Shown here piece after piece: positions 33,601 to 43,831 of a DNA stretch of 64,000 bases. The first letter of the stretch is position 1, and the number at the start of each line of letters is the position of its first letter. The stretch covers positions 8,168,357 through 8,232,356 of the forward strand of contig JAJLRJ010000001.1 in NCBI GenBank assembly GCA_024195265.1, read 5' to 3'. Position numbers and translations under genes: made by a program. The DNA comes from Dendrophyllia cribrosa (Eukaryota; Cnidaria; Anthozoa; Scleractinia; Dendrophylliidae). Below the pieces are notes generated by a model. The model searched no databases, was not told the origin of the DNA, and was given only the letters and a program-made list of their open reading frames with translations.

Positions 33601-36600
33601 TTCATTGACAGCATCCCCTATTCCATCATAAGGACGCACAGTAACTTTTGCGTCACTGTTGTCATCAGCACTGTCCAAGCCAAGGTGTTTGGAAACAGCT
33701 TTGTCAATTTTGGATACATCTATAAACAGACTGCAAAAATGAAAATATCAGGCATCATGAGAGGCTGGGATTCCAAACAGGAGGAAGACTGCTTATGAGG
33801 CAAAAGGCCCTGCCATCTAGTTAGCTATTATCCCTGATTTCTATAGCATGGATTTACAGACTTAAGGAGTATCATCACTCCCCTTTAGCTGGACAGTATG
33901 CTAGTCAGTCACAAGGTCACCCCGGGGAGGGGGGATGCTCCAGAGATGCTCCAGAGATGCTCCGCCCGAAAGGGGTACCGTTTTTAGGCTGGAGGGTTAT
34001 GAAAGGGTACGGATTTCACGAGTTGAAGTATACGAAAGGGTAGGGATTTCACAAAGTATGGGAAAGGGTAGAGAAAACATTTAAGTATTATGCCATTATG
34101 TATTATGAAAAGCGCCTTTCAAAATAAATTACATCAAACAGACTTATGTAAAGGCTATATGAAAGGGTACCATTTTCAATGAAAGGTATATGAAAGGGGT
34201 ACCTTTTCTGTCAAAAATGGTATATGAAAGGGTAAGGGTTTGGACCTCGGGGCGGAGCATCCCCGTATGAAACTTTGTTGAGTACCCCCCCCCCCCCCCC
34301 CCCCTCCAGGTCACCCCCAGCATGATGGTACAGTTGAACCTCCTTAATACAAAAACCAAAGGGACAGACCAAAGTGTCTGTATTATAGAGGTAGGGATTG
34401 TATGAATTTTTGTATCTTCAGGACCAAGAGAACTGTCTGTAATAGAGAGGTGTCCGTATTATGGAGGTGTTTGTAAGGTGAGGTTCGAGTCTGTACCCGA
34501 TTTCACACTTTGGTGAAGAGGATGCACAATGCTGAGTTAAGCTTTTTGTCTAAAGAAACAGCATGACAGCAAGAGGTCCAAAGTGCTAACAACTGGACCA
34601 CCAGGCAGAGAGAGCCTGACACTACATCATGATAGGCATCACAGTGTCCTCATAACATCCACCATAACTTACATCACTTCATCTTGTTTTATCATGGCAT
34701 AAGCAAAGAAGAGTGGACTGAAAACAACATCAGACCCTCGCAAGTTAAACAGCCCTTGTAACGAAAATAATTTATTAGAATTAAAGAGAGAAACCATCAG
34801 TAAAAGCAGACAAAAAAATAATTAGTGAAAAAGACAAAAAAAGATCATGTTTCAAATGCTTACAAGCCACGTCATCCAATGCTGTTACCACTAAGGCATC
34901 AGCTTTCTTTTTTGACATTGTTTCTCTCACTTCCTTAACTTTATCATGCCAGCTTTTACCTGTAGAAACACAGTACAGTATATCACATTGACCATAACAA
35001 TATCTTTGCCCATCACTTTTTATGTCAATTGATGTAAATGCTATAAATGGCTACCAAAATATGTAAATGTATGAAACAAGACATACATTTATGCAAATTT
35101 ATTATGTTAACTTATGAAACTTGGGTAGCAGGCTCATTAAACAAGCCCAGCCAGTTTTTCTGGGTTGCGCACCTTCAAAATCACCCCAAGTGAATTAGCC
35201 AGTAGCCAGCTCTTAGCTACATCCATGGCATAAGAATTGCACCCTATTGTTCTTTTGGCCTGGCTAAACATTGCCACACCCCTCACTTACTGAGAGCAGG
35301 AATCAAATCTGCAGTTTTCTTACCTGTATAAGAGATGTCCATCACCATGAGACCTTCAGTGGGTGGGTCAGGTCGGCCATGATCTTCCCAAACCTGATCA
35401 ACCAGATTCTTCTCTGTGAACACTAATGATAAACCTGCTGATAACAGGGTCTAGTGACAAGAATTAAGATATACATTGCTGATTTAGCTACAGAATTATT
35501 GTGGAATCAGCACAAGAGCAGTAAGACATTTTTCATAACATTTTTTACAAACTTGTAATTACAAGAATAGTCAAACCTCTCTTTATGGATACCTCGGATC
35601 CATAATATGGACACCTCTCTATTATGGACAGTTCACTTGGCCTAAAGATACAAAAATTCAAACAATCCCTACCTCTATAATATGGACACCTCAGTCTATA
35701 ATATGGACACCGTTATAATATGGACATCTCTATCACACGGACACCTCTCTATTACGGACAGTTCACTTGGTCCTGAAGATACCAAAATTCATACAATCCC
35801 TACCCCTATAATCTGGAGACTTCTATAATAATTATATACCTGTCCAGCCTCAAGCTTTAGGCATAAGTCTCAAGCCTTAGGCGTGAGTCTCACGTCTGTG
35901 AGTCCAAAACTCCGATCTTGTGCCAACTCACACCTATGGAGCAATTTCTCATGCCTGACTTACAGATTTATAGTAAGCTGTCAACCTTAACTGATCACAT
36001 GATCCAATTAAAATAGACGTTCATGATGATTTGGCACTTTTTTGTAGGTTTTAATTTTACCGTTCTGAACGTTATGATAACAGCTGGATGTTATTAAACG
36101 GAGTTCTGAGGTCCATGGTAACTTCCGAATTCTTTGTAACATCTTCGGAATAGATCAGGTTGTCTTCGGATTTGGTTGTGTCACCTTCGGAAATCTTGGC
36201 ACTCCCACAAAAAAATTCTCATGCCTATCACTCGGAAAACGTTGGCAGGTATATAATTATGCGGCCACTTGGGTCTGTCCCTTTGATGTTCTTACTTATA
36301 AGGGGTTCAACTGTATTGTACATGTAATTTCCATCAAAACAATGAAACACAATCAATCACACAAAAACTCACCTGAGACATTTTTTGCCACCTTCCTGGA
36401 AGAGTACAAAAGAAATTTAAGTATTAACTTAAAGCTATAATAAATTAAAATTCAACTTGAAACAAAAAACATCACTACGAGGCTTAAGGGAATGATAGTC
36501 GGGAATTATATGGTTTATGTCTTTTGTTTCAAGTTGAATTTTCATATATCGAAATTGGGCTATTCCTAGATTTTATATCCAACTAATTTAGAGAATTAAC

Positions 36601-39600
36601 AATGGCTAATTAAAATCATGCTAAGTTTTGAAAAAACATTATAAAAAATGAACAGCCAACTTTGAAATAACTTTTCTCAGACTCATTAATACAGGGATTC
36701 TGACAGGGTGCGCGGGTGCGGGACCGCACAATTCGGTCAAATCCGCACAATTCCGCACAATTCCTAAAAATCCGCACAATAGTGAAATATTTGCTTAAAA
36801 TTTTAATTAAATCAGGTATTTATATTGATTACCAAGATTTCGAGAAACGTTTTAGGCTATTTTCTGCCCATTTTCCTGCCAAACAATCGAGAAATCCCTC
36901 GACGATTGCTTTCCTCGAACAGCTTGAGCGGATCGATATAAAAACAACAAGGCGTTCTCTTCGACGTCCTGGGAACTAGTCTCAGTTTTTCTTCTTTCCG
37001 ACTTCCTACAGAATTTTTCGCGTAGCTTTTTAGTTGTCGTTTTCCAGACATTATGTCGTTTTTCTTAGCAGCCTGTTGATATTTTTTCGAGCGCTTTCGC
37101 TTCCTCTTTCAGTTTAATATGTCGGGGACCGAAGAAGAAACACCGAAGAAATGTACTCGGTCGCGCCGAAATGAATGTCACTCTGTCTGAATTATTTTCG
37201 CTAAGAACTGATCAAGTTTGCGAATCGACAAACAAACTATTAAAGCGCTGGAACTTCGGATTGATAGGAGAAAATTATTAAGTTCTGATCAGGATACTGG
37301 ATTTTATTTTTTCAATCAAGTGAAAGACGTTTTCATTCGGGAAAATGCAAAACAAACATGCTATCAAATTACATTTAGCACGCAATTTGCATACATCTCG
37401 AGGTTGTGTTTTTGCGGCAAACTTGCGAAGAAATTGTGTGAACCTTTAATGGAAATTATTCACACTACAAAAAATGTACGGATTTTTCAGAAAGGAACTC
37501 GCTCAGATCGGAAACATTTTATTTAGAGGTGGTATTTCGGTTTTACCCGATCGAGTTCATCGTGTCACGCAATGTGATTTTGTTGGGACAAATAAACTTT
37601 GGTGAAGAAAAACAGCCGCAAATTGGCGATTGCTGGGTACATTTTAATCCCCAAAGTAAAACATCCATTTGTATTTTTCATTTATGCAGAATTTCCTCCA
37701 TGTCATATTTTTCTGGCCTGGCTAGAACACTGGTGATTGAATATTTGGTTGGTCACAGGATTGCGCAATCCCGCACAATTTCCCGCACAATCGAAGTTAT
37801 TTCCCGCACAATTTGCCCCAAAACTCCCGCACAATTTTGGATTTTTTCCCGCACCCTGTCAGAATCCCTGTTAATAGTTCATCGAGTTTGAACGAAGAAA
37901 ATCATAAGGCAAGCGACGGTGGTTTGGAAACTCGATCTTAATTAGCATAGATTTTGGCAATTTTATACTCTCATTTTCTCAGCAATTTATGAACATTGTC
38001 ATCTCACAGGACATTCGATAATAGCTGGCGAAACAAAAGTTCTCACCTCAGAGAATAACACCTTCAAGCGACGCATAAGGGAGACAATCAAGATAAAGTT
38101 AAAAAAAGCCCTCTTTGAACAGAGACAACGGCTATGAATTAGCCAAAATATATGACACTATTTTAACCCCCTCGAGAACCCCACAAACACTACATTGTGT
38201 AACCCCCCTGATTAACATTAATCTTTTTTGACTGATGAAGTTCGGGAGGACCGAACGAAATATTTTTCGATTTTTACACATTTTATTACGCTCTGAGTAC
38301 GAAAATTTTTAGATTTTTTAACTCAAAAGAGTGTTTCATCAGGTATCCAAACACCTCCAAGTCTGTTAAAAATACTTGGTTGAGCCTTGTTTATCCGTTA
38401 CGTATTTGGAAATCTTGATGAAACACTCTTCTTGTGTTTGATTATATTTTATGGTTCTAATACCATGTGAGATAACCCAAGGATCAATTCCAACCTTTGA
38501 ACCACTTGGTAACACCTGCAAATTATGGGGAGAAAAAGACACGATGAATGAACTAATTTTCATCATTTCACGTGAAATTCATTATGTTTGGTCATTGATG
38601 ATGTGTCTGCTACATCATGTTAGCGGATATACAGTAATGCTTAGTCTATAAGATGTACTGTACATACAGACGTTGCAGTTCAAATTTTCTTTGGTTTGAA
38701 AATTTTAAAGCCAGTTTAATTTTTATTTACCTTTGTCTCAGATTCATTATGGTGAACATAATCTAAGACAATTAAAGGAAAACGAAGGATAATTTTCAAA
38801 GTAAATAAAAATTTGAACCACAACATACAAATAATTAAACAGAATAGCCAGCTTCTTATTATCTACCTAATGATTTACTGGGTTTTTTTTTAACAATGTG
38901 CACTCAATTTTGAAATTTTTAGATAAATAAAACTACCTCTTTGCACAGACTGTAAGTATTTATTTAATATTTTTCGGGGAAATGCAGTGAAAATCAAAAG
39001 TTGCAATAACCAATATCTAATCAATTTGTATTAAAGTTGAATTCTGCTTTACAAACACCTCACTAATATAGCCAGTCCTCTATTATTATTAAAGTGCCTA
39101 TGAAATGAATTTTTTTTCTTCGTTTTTCATTAGTTTATTATGTCCAAAGAACGAAAACAATAATCATTTCCCGAGGAAAAGAAAGAAAATCGTTTTTTTA
39201 GCCCCTCGAAGATGCGTCACTTGGGTTGAAAAGTGGCTCCAATTTTTGGAGAGCCTGGGGGCGAGTGGGCGTGCGTGATGACGTAAATTACGTAAATAGT
39301 ATGACACATTGGTTTGTTTACGCTATAATTCCCTTGGAATCCTTTAGCGTGATGGTCATTGTGCCAACGTTTTTGGCTGTACAAATGTCAGACAGCGCCT
39401 AATTTGTTTCTTTACAGTCCTCTGAAGGTGAAGAGGATCAGTTTCGGATCACTCTTGATCAACTGAAATGATCGTGTCCACTGTAGTTTTGCCGTAGCGA
39501 GACGAACCGACTGTGCCGCTTGAGCGAAGGAGGTGAACATGAAGAAGACGGACTTTGATCATTTAGATTATTGAACGTGAAAGGTATACATTTCAGTAGC

Positions 39601-42600
39601 ACAGCGTCTCAGTGGTTCGCCAGTTGAGTTGTAAGCTTATTGAACGCAGAGGCGTTTTTGTTATTTCTTTTTAGTGGCTCGTTGACTAGTACAAACAATC
39701 ATGATATTAGCGCATTAGCGACTCGGCCGGTCTTCTCTGAAGTTAATTGATCGCGCGTGGAGGTTATGAACTTATTTTATCGGCTTGGCAATTCGCTCGT
39801 CTACTTAAAGTTCTTTTTTCAGTGCGAAGGATATGTCTTGGCGGCTTGCTAGTTGAAAGTTTCTAAATTATACTGATATGTTATGCATATCCGAGGAGGT
39901 GTTTTTCAGGCGGCTTGCTGAATTGAATGTGAATGGTGTATTTTTAGCGGCAAGGTGCCTTGATAGCGTATTTTTTTATTTATTTATTCAAAATGTTTGA
40001 ACTCAAGTATATACGTAATAATTATGCTTCTTAGTTCAGTGTCTTGCCAGCGATTGATCGTTTCTGGAAATTTTAACCACTTGGCGGCTTGTAAGTGAGT
40101 TCAAAGTATCGTGTTTACATTTATGTCTGATTTATATTTCATTGTATAAAAATTGATCTGATCGAACACGCAATGATTCAGCGATGTGTTTTGTTTCGAA
40201 TAGCATCTGTACGTGTAGATTTTTGATAGATGTTCCGTAGAATAGACGCCTTCCAGTGAACACTTGCGCTGCACTTTGAATTTTATAATTCGGAATACCG
40301 TATAAATATTTATATTGCTCGCCAGTCAGTGCCGATCGAGTCAGTATATTTTTGTAGGCCTCACTGACTTCGACGGCTCTCCAGTCAAGCCGAGGCTTGA
40401 AGGAACTTCCAAACAGGATATGGATTGGAAACATTATGCTTGATTAAACGGCCTCACCGGCCGGAATTTTTTTTTTCTTTTGCAAAATAATGTTAATCTT
40501 AACAATAAGCGCTTTCATTGAAAACAACATCGCTTGACGTACCCTTTCCGATGTCGACGAGCAAATTTCGTGTATTTCGCCGGCCTATTTTCCTCTGGAG
40601 CAAAATAAAGCTTTGTTACACCCTCTGTTATCGAAGAATTCTAATATCTCGTATGTTTGAGGCCGCTCGCCACGTAATATTGGTCCACCTCTAGCGACGT
40701 CTCTTGTCAGCTCTCTTGTTCTCTATATTCCCGCAGCAGTTTGTACAACTATTTACGTCACAGTGTAATATGACACTGGTTTTGGCCGCGCACAAATTGG
40801 AGCCACTTTTTAGCGCCAACAACCTAACTTTGAGACCATAAAAAAGCATTTCGCATCGTCCCTAACACTTTAAACCTTTTATTCCAAGGTCTAAAAAGGT
40901 GAAACTTTCGATACATCAAAAAATAAATTTCATTTCATAGGCACTTTAAGTTTAGACTTTATGGTCTAAACAACAAATCAGTCAAATAAACTGAGAAGAA
41001 ACCAGTCTGTTATATAGCCACAGCCCTGGTAATATGGCCTGATTAACAAAGCAGATAATTTTGTCACACAGTAGAAGCCAAAAAAAATATGTTTATAAAA
41101 ATGAAAATGATACCTGACTTAGCCAATCTTCCATAGTGGGTGTGTCAGGTAAACCTAAAATCACAATTCACATTATTGAACATGGTAATTACATGTAATT
41201 AGCCAATAATAATAGTAATGATAATAGTCACAAGGCTTAAATTTGCAGTAAGATAATAATTATCTTACTGCAAATTAGCCTTGTGACTATCAAAAGCAAT
41301 AGCTACTTCTTATAGCAATAAGATTATTTTGTAGATTCAAAGTAGTTGACAACAGGTATCCTCAGCATTTTTTGCCAGTTCCCTTGAAAATACATGTACA
41401 GTGTCTTTGCTAGTATTTATAGTTTTGAAGTTTTGGTGCATACATTGTATGTTGTAGTTAATTTTTTATTTCAGGTAATTTTTATTTTTCCATTGTTTTT
41501 GGGTATGGTAATATATGCTAATGAATTTGAAACAAAGGAAAAACAAAAATTACCTGAAATAAAAAATTAACTACAACACATATGCTGTGGTTCAATTTTT
41601 TCTTTGGTTTGAAAATGTTCAAACCAGTTTGATGTTTGTTTTCCTTTGTCTCAGTTTATGGTGATGAATCGTAGACAAAGTAAATTAAAAAAAAAATAAT
41701 TGAACTGGTTTAAAAATTTTCATACCAAGACAAAATTTGAACCACAACACATTCAACCAACAGTACAGTGTATGTTTTGAAAAACTGACCAAGCTTTAAC
41801 TTCTTTATAACAAGTTTATAACTCACAACTTTCAATTAATTACAAGCTGTAAGCATAATACATACCATCCTTCATTAATGTCCAGTTGGAATCTAACTGC
41901 TTCTCAGCCTGCAGATAATAACGTCCATCTGTCCACAGTGCTGCCTTGGTTTCAGTGACAATAGCAGTACCTAAAAAATACAGTCAAACCGTTTGACTAA
42001 ATTATATCTAATGAGTCAGTACTTCTGTATAATAAACTGCTAAAATAAAACAGTTCAGTTGGTTGAACAGTGCAGAAGAGTTAATTGAATAAACCCTTTC
42101 ACTCCCAGATAAATGTTGAGCCACGTAGCACTGGTGATACAAACAAGGAATCAGAGAATTAACTCTGCATGTGTAAATTATAGTGCTAAAGTCAACCCAT
42201 AAATTTCCCTGTACTGAGCATTAACCCTAGTAAGGAAATGAGGAACCACACGAGGGAAAGAAAAAAATCTTTGACCTCGGTGGGATTCAAACCCACGACC
42301 TCCAGATTAGATCTTCCGTCGCTCTACCGCTTGAGCCACGAGGCCGAACGGGAGCAGATGATTGGTAATAATGTGGCAATGAGAATGTGAAGGGTACAAA
42401 TAAATGTTGAGCCACGTAGCACCGGTGATACAAACAAGAAATCAGAGAATTAACTCTCAGAGTCTGCAGTTATGGAGACATGTAGTGTAGTTCTAAGTTT
42501 TGAGTCAGTTGACGAAATCCTATGGTGCGACCATTCAAATGAAACCTCTTCGGCAGTACTTTTGCATGGTACATATACCATTTGTTTTTTTGATATATTA

Positions 42601-43831
42601 TAAAATGAAAGTTGGAATTATTTTTAAATTTTGATTTTTGGCACTCTCTGAAGTTAAAGGATCAATAGAAATCAGACTTAATTTCTCCTCACCATACCTG
42701 ATGTGCCACTAAAGCCAGAGATGAATTCTCTTCTCAAGTCACATAATGCAAGGTAGTCATTCTGTCAAAATTAATGCAAGTGATCTATTAATATTTACAT
42801 GTACAATGTAACACATTCCAAACATGAAGATGGGAAACCACATGGAATTAATAAAAAACAAATAATGGCTTTTGATTTGAAATACCAAATAAAACTTACT
42901 TAAAGACAAGCATAATTACATTAACTGCACATGTACAATTACACAAGGCTACATGTACACCTGTAGTCTCCTATGCAGCTGTTATTCGAGCTATTATGCT
43001 CCCCCTCCATACTAGTTAGCAGTGAGGAGCATTATGTAATGATCCAAATAACAGATGTATAGGTGACCAGCATGATGCATACACTGTCCTATTAGTACTG
43101 AAATCAGGATTGGAGGGGAGGGGGGGGGGGGGAGGAGTTTCTAAGTCCAAGTTTGGATTGAATGGTCAAACATTTGATTCCTAACAATAATCTATGGTCT
43201 ACTATATTCAACCTTATGATATCATATTTGTGAGATACAATATTTCCTGTTTACTCAAGAGCACCTATGTACATGTACCCTCCCCCATTGGGTGGAAAAA
43301 TCCCAGTATAGACTGTATATGGGTCTGAGTACATGTACCCCCTCCCTCCCAGGAGTATGGGCTGCAAATAGAGGAGCAGATTCAAGAAATTTAAAAGTCA
43401 AAATTATTTAATGTTAATGCATGCAATGAAGGACAACAGTAAAGACAAAAAGGTGGGCCAAATTGGGCAGGAAATACTGACAAAGCTCGGATAAACCTAC
43501 TGACCGGCTGACCGACAATATGAGAAGCAGACGAACAATCATTCGTATTACATTTCAGTGATGTCACATAATTATCATTGACATACAATGTACATGTACA
43601 TGTAGTCAAAATATGGAACAAAGGAAATGGAAATGACAGCTGGATAGCCGTGGGCACAATGATTGTTGCTTGCTTGCTTATTTTATGCTAAAATATCATT
43701 ATTTAAAATTAAATAACCTGGTGAGCATCCTGAGATGGGATGATGTAAGCTTGAACTGCTTCACTCAGTTGATGTTTACTTCTCATTAGTGACCTGAGTT
43801 GCCGTAATAAATGTCCAGTTGGTTTGGCCAT
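25598..43831 (-). CDS. XPNPEP1: Xaa-Pro aminopeptidase (cytosolic aminopeptidase P)
   Basis: Removes N-terminal residues from peptides with proline at position 2; a metal-dependent M24B (pita-bread) peptidase. I assembled 23 exons by GT-AG sites and phase: 43831-43718, 42761-42698, 41970-41866, 41154-41114, 38515-38464, 36395-36373, 35450-35324, 34959-34864, 34754-34673, 33730-33574, 33118-33074, 32611-32525, 32119-32010, 31136-31059, 30339-30268, 29326-29266, 28491-28422, 27833-27729, 27354-27283, 26508-26432, 26319-26272, 26041-25991, 25717-25598. They total 1857 nt, 618 aa, against about 623 aa in the human enzyme. Metal ligands are present: Asp412 (LCDSGAQ), Asp423 (TTDVTRT), His486 ([10 protein letters not shown]), Glu521 (DEPGF), Glu535 (IRIE). 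There is no signal peptide ([13 protein letters not shown]). Residues 1-190 and 200-310 form the creatinase-like N-terminal domains. It is divergent with KCTD9. Introns are packed with MITEs. Confidence 0.95.
26042..26271. mobile_element. Intron 21 of the aminopeptidase gene, almost entirely a CCAAT-rich MITE
   Basis: This 230-bp intron is homologous over about 26062-26255 to the CCAAT-rich MITE seen complete at 54436-54717: matching AATCACTCCAGCCAATCAC, AACCAATCACAACTCGGAG, TCTGATTGGTTGAAAAA and GCAATGCAAAAACAAAGCAA segments in the same order. Only about 20 bp on each side are left for splice sites. The pseudogene copy has the same intron (18411-18638), so it predates the duplication. Confidence 0.75.
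26560..27070. repeat. 106-bp intronic tandem repeat, about 5 copies (segment B)
   Basis: Intron 19 of the aminopeptidase. ATGGTCAC (or a variant) recurs at 26641, 26747, 26853, 26959 and 27065, exactly 106 bp apart. Same unit as 18930-19550. Confidence 0.93.
28080..28300. mobile_element. CCAAT-rich MITE fragment, intron 17 region
   Basis: CGCGCCACTTTCTCGACCAA and TTCTGATTGGTTCATTAGATTG with TTCCCGCGCC between them match the family at 54436-54717 in inverse orientation. Partial. Confidence 0.6.
28663..28985 (+). repeat. Dispersed repeat 'GTTTCCCGCC/TTGCCCGCTAGCG', copy 1
   Basis: Shares with 58965-59305 the ordered blocks TGCGTTCATTGGTTG, AACAAACTGTTTCCCGCC, TGAGCGGGCAACATTT, CTGTTGCCCGCTAGCG, GGTGGCATGATTATGATGCG, CTTAATGACTGATCC and a terminal ACCAGTCATCAAGTG. 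The inner segment also holds an inverted repeat (GGGAAACAATGAATTTTG and inverse). It lies in intron 16. Confidence 0.8.
29107..29215. mobile_element. CCAAT-rich MITE fragment, intron 16
   Basis: TGATTGGTTGAGAAACTG...AACCAATCACAAAGTG TAGCAATGCAAAACTAAAGC and the ACACTCAACTGCAAACCACTCT terminus match the right end of the family at 54436-54717. Confidence 0.65.
29547..29680. mobile_element. CCAAT-rich MITE fragment, intron 15
   Basis: AAGCGCGGGAAAACGCGTGC, ACGATTGGTTTTGGTTTTAC, TCTGATTGGTTGATAAAG and CAATGCAAAACCAAAGAAAT match the central and right parts of the same family. Confidence 0.65.
30645..30719. repeat. (CTGT)n/(CTAT)n microsatellite
   Basis: About 11 CTGT units followed by ACTGTCTATCTATCTATC in intron 14 of the aminopeptidase. 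Confidence 0.95.
31338..31751. mobile_element. MITE with TATACCTGCCAA-type termini, copy 1
   Basis: Colinear with 35834-36254: shared GAGTCCAAAACTCCGATCT, CACTTTTTTGTAGGTTTT, TATTATTAAACGGAG, ACATCTTCGGAATAGATC, TCACCTTCGGAAAT and CTATCACTCGGAAAA, ending GTTGGCAGGTAT. The left end is the inverse ATAACTGCCAAGTC. In intron 13. Confidence 0.75.
33925..34312. mobile_element. Repeat element with GAAAGGGTA motifs and poly-C end
   Basis: The left end GGGGGGATGCTCC and right end GGAGCATCCCC are inverted. Between them GAAAGGGTA occurs about seven times. It ends next to a run of about 24 C (34286-34309). Intron 9 of the aminopeptidase. No coding. Confidence 0.6.
35575..36310. repeat. 'TATGGACACCTCTCTATTATGGACAG'-type dispersed repeat
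   Basis: Contains five or more ATATGGACACCTC-like units, then ACAGTTCACTTGG and CAATCCCTACCTCTATAAT. Related segments occur at 34325-34480, 60700-61140, 61735-62010 and about 28520-28600. Likely a MITE family with subterminal tandem motifs. Confidence 0.65.
35834..36254. mobile_element. MITE with TATACCTG termini, copy 2, nested in a 'GGACACCTC' repeat
   Basis: Begins ATATACCTGTCCAGCC and ends TTGGCAGGTATATAAT, inverse to each other. Flanking sequence on both sides is the GGACACCTC / TGGGTCTGTCCCTTTG repeat, so it inserted into that older element. Intron 6. Confidence 0.75.
36692..37870. mobile_element. DNA transposon remnant with CAGGGATTCTGACAGGGTGCG termini
   Basis: Perfect 21-bp inverted ends at 36692-36712 and 37850-37870, with a probable TTAATA target duplication on each side. 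CAGGG ends suggest hAT affinity, though hAT normally duplicates 8 bp. Four copies of CCGCACAAT lie near each end, all in one orientation. The interior has open frames of up to about 120 codons (37218-37526 and 37529-37891) with no recognised domain; they could be transposase debris. Intron 5 of the aminopeptidase. Confidence 0.75.
38008..38228 (+). pseudogene. C-terminus of a Penelope-like element ORF
   Basis: Plus-strand translation gives [27 protein letters not shown] and, after a one-base slip at the A-run near 38098-38105, [18 protein letters not shown] and a TGA at about 38229. The E-x-I-x-I and LNRD-G-x-E-L-x-x-I-Y/W pattern is the usual end of the GIY-YIG endonuclease of Penelope-like retroelements. 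The element is 5' truncated. Confidence 0.65.
38222..38300 (+). ncRNA. Hammerhead-ribozyme-like core after the Penelope-like ORF
   Basis: CTGATGA (38232-38238) is followed by a 6-bp stem, GTTCGG (38240-38245) with CCGAAC (38251-38256), around GAGGA, then GAAA (38257-38260). This is the CUGANGA-stem II-GAAA core of a hammerhead ribozyme. Hammerheads are known in Penelope-like retroelements, and this core directly follows such an ORF end. Stems I and III and the NUH cleavage site are not convincing by eye, so activity is uncertain. Confidence 0.5.
38329..38428. mobile_element. Mini MITE with GAGTGTTTCATC termini
   Basis: GAGTGTTTCATC (38329-38340) and its inverse GATGAAACACTC (38417-38428) bracket 100 bp. 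It ends 35 bp from exon 5 of the aminopeptidase. Confidence 0.7.
39093..40945. mobile_element. 1.85-kb TTAA-target element with AGTGCCTATGAAATGAA termini
   Basis: Ends AGTGCCTATGAAATGAA and inverse TTCATTTCATAGGCACT, with TTAA at 39089-39092 and 40946-40949. Second-level inverted motifs near the ends include TTACGTAAAT and ATTTACGTCA. The interior repeats a degenerate GGCGGCTTGCTAGTTGAA unit (about 39600-40090). The only long minus-strand frame (40434-40132) has no recognised domain. Same target and AGTGCC start as the foldback at 23673. Intron 4. Confidence 0.75.
41450..41580. mobile_element. Small MITE, TGTTGTAGTTAATTTTTTAT termini
   Basis: Left TGTTGTAGTTAATTTTTT and right AAAAAATTAACTACAACA are inverse; the palindrome extends through AGGTAATTTTT. 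A half copy occurs at 55037-55090. Intron 3. Confidence 0.7.
41580..41756. mobile_element. Small MITE, TGTGGTTCAAATTTT termini
   Basis: GCTGTGGTTCAATTTTTTC at the left and CAAAATTTGAACCACAAC at the right, adjacent to the preceding MITE. A related copy lies at about 38664-38828 (GCAGTTCAAATTTTC / AAAATTTGAACCACAAC) in intron 4. Confidence 0.65.
42109..42466. repeat. 67-bp direct repeat flanking a SINE-like insertion
   Basis: AATGTTGAGCCACGTAGCAC and the following GGTGATACAAACAA / AATCAGAGAATTAACTCT occur at 42113-42175 and again at 42404-42464. The intervening stretch holds the tRNA-like segment. Could be a large target duplication or a local tandem duplication. Confidence 0.75.
42271..42346 (-). 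repeat. tRNA-derived SINE head / tRNA pseudogene
   Basis: On the minus strand, the 7-bp acceptor stem (GGCCTCG/CGAGGTC), the D-arm (GCTC...GAGC), A-box-like TGGCTCAAGCGG and B-box-like GGTTTGAATCC with a 5-bp T-arm are intact. The anticodon arm does not pair. It is therefore a tRNA-related pseudogene or SINE promoter head, not a working tRNA. Intron 2. Confidence 0.7.
42485..42680 (-). repeat. Single-unit copy of the 88/106-bp repeat element
   Basis: In reverse complement: AAAGTACTGCCGAAGAGGTTTCATTTGAATGG, then CACCATAGGATTTCGTCAAC, ACTCAAAACTTAGAAC, preceded by the AGTGCCAAAAATCAAAATTT head. It has only one copy of the unit that is tandemly amplified at 51.4 kb. Intron 2. Confidence 0.8.
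43118..43135. repeat. Poly-G tract, intron 1
   Basis: A GGGAGGGGAGGG-type run with an uninterrupted run of about 14 G in intron 1 of the aminopeptidase. Confidence 0.9.

Noticed and set aside
42271..42346. Functional tRNA gene
   Set aside because: The anticodon arm does not pair in any register that I tried and the B box has a T for C change; kept as a SINE/pseudogene.
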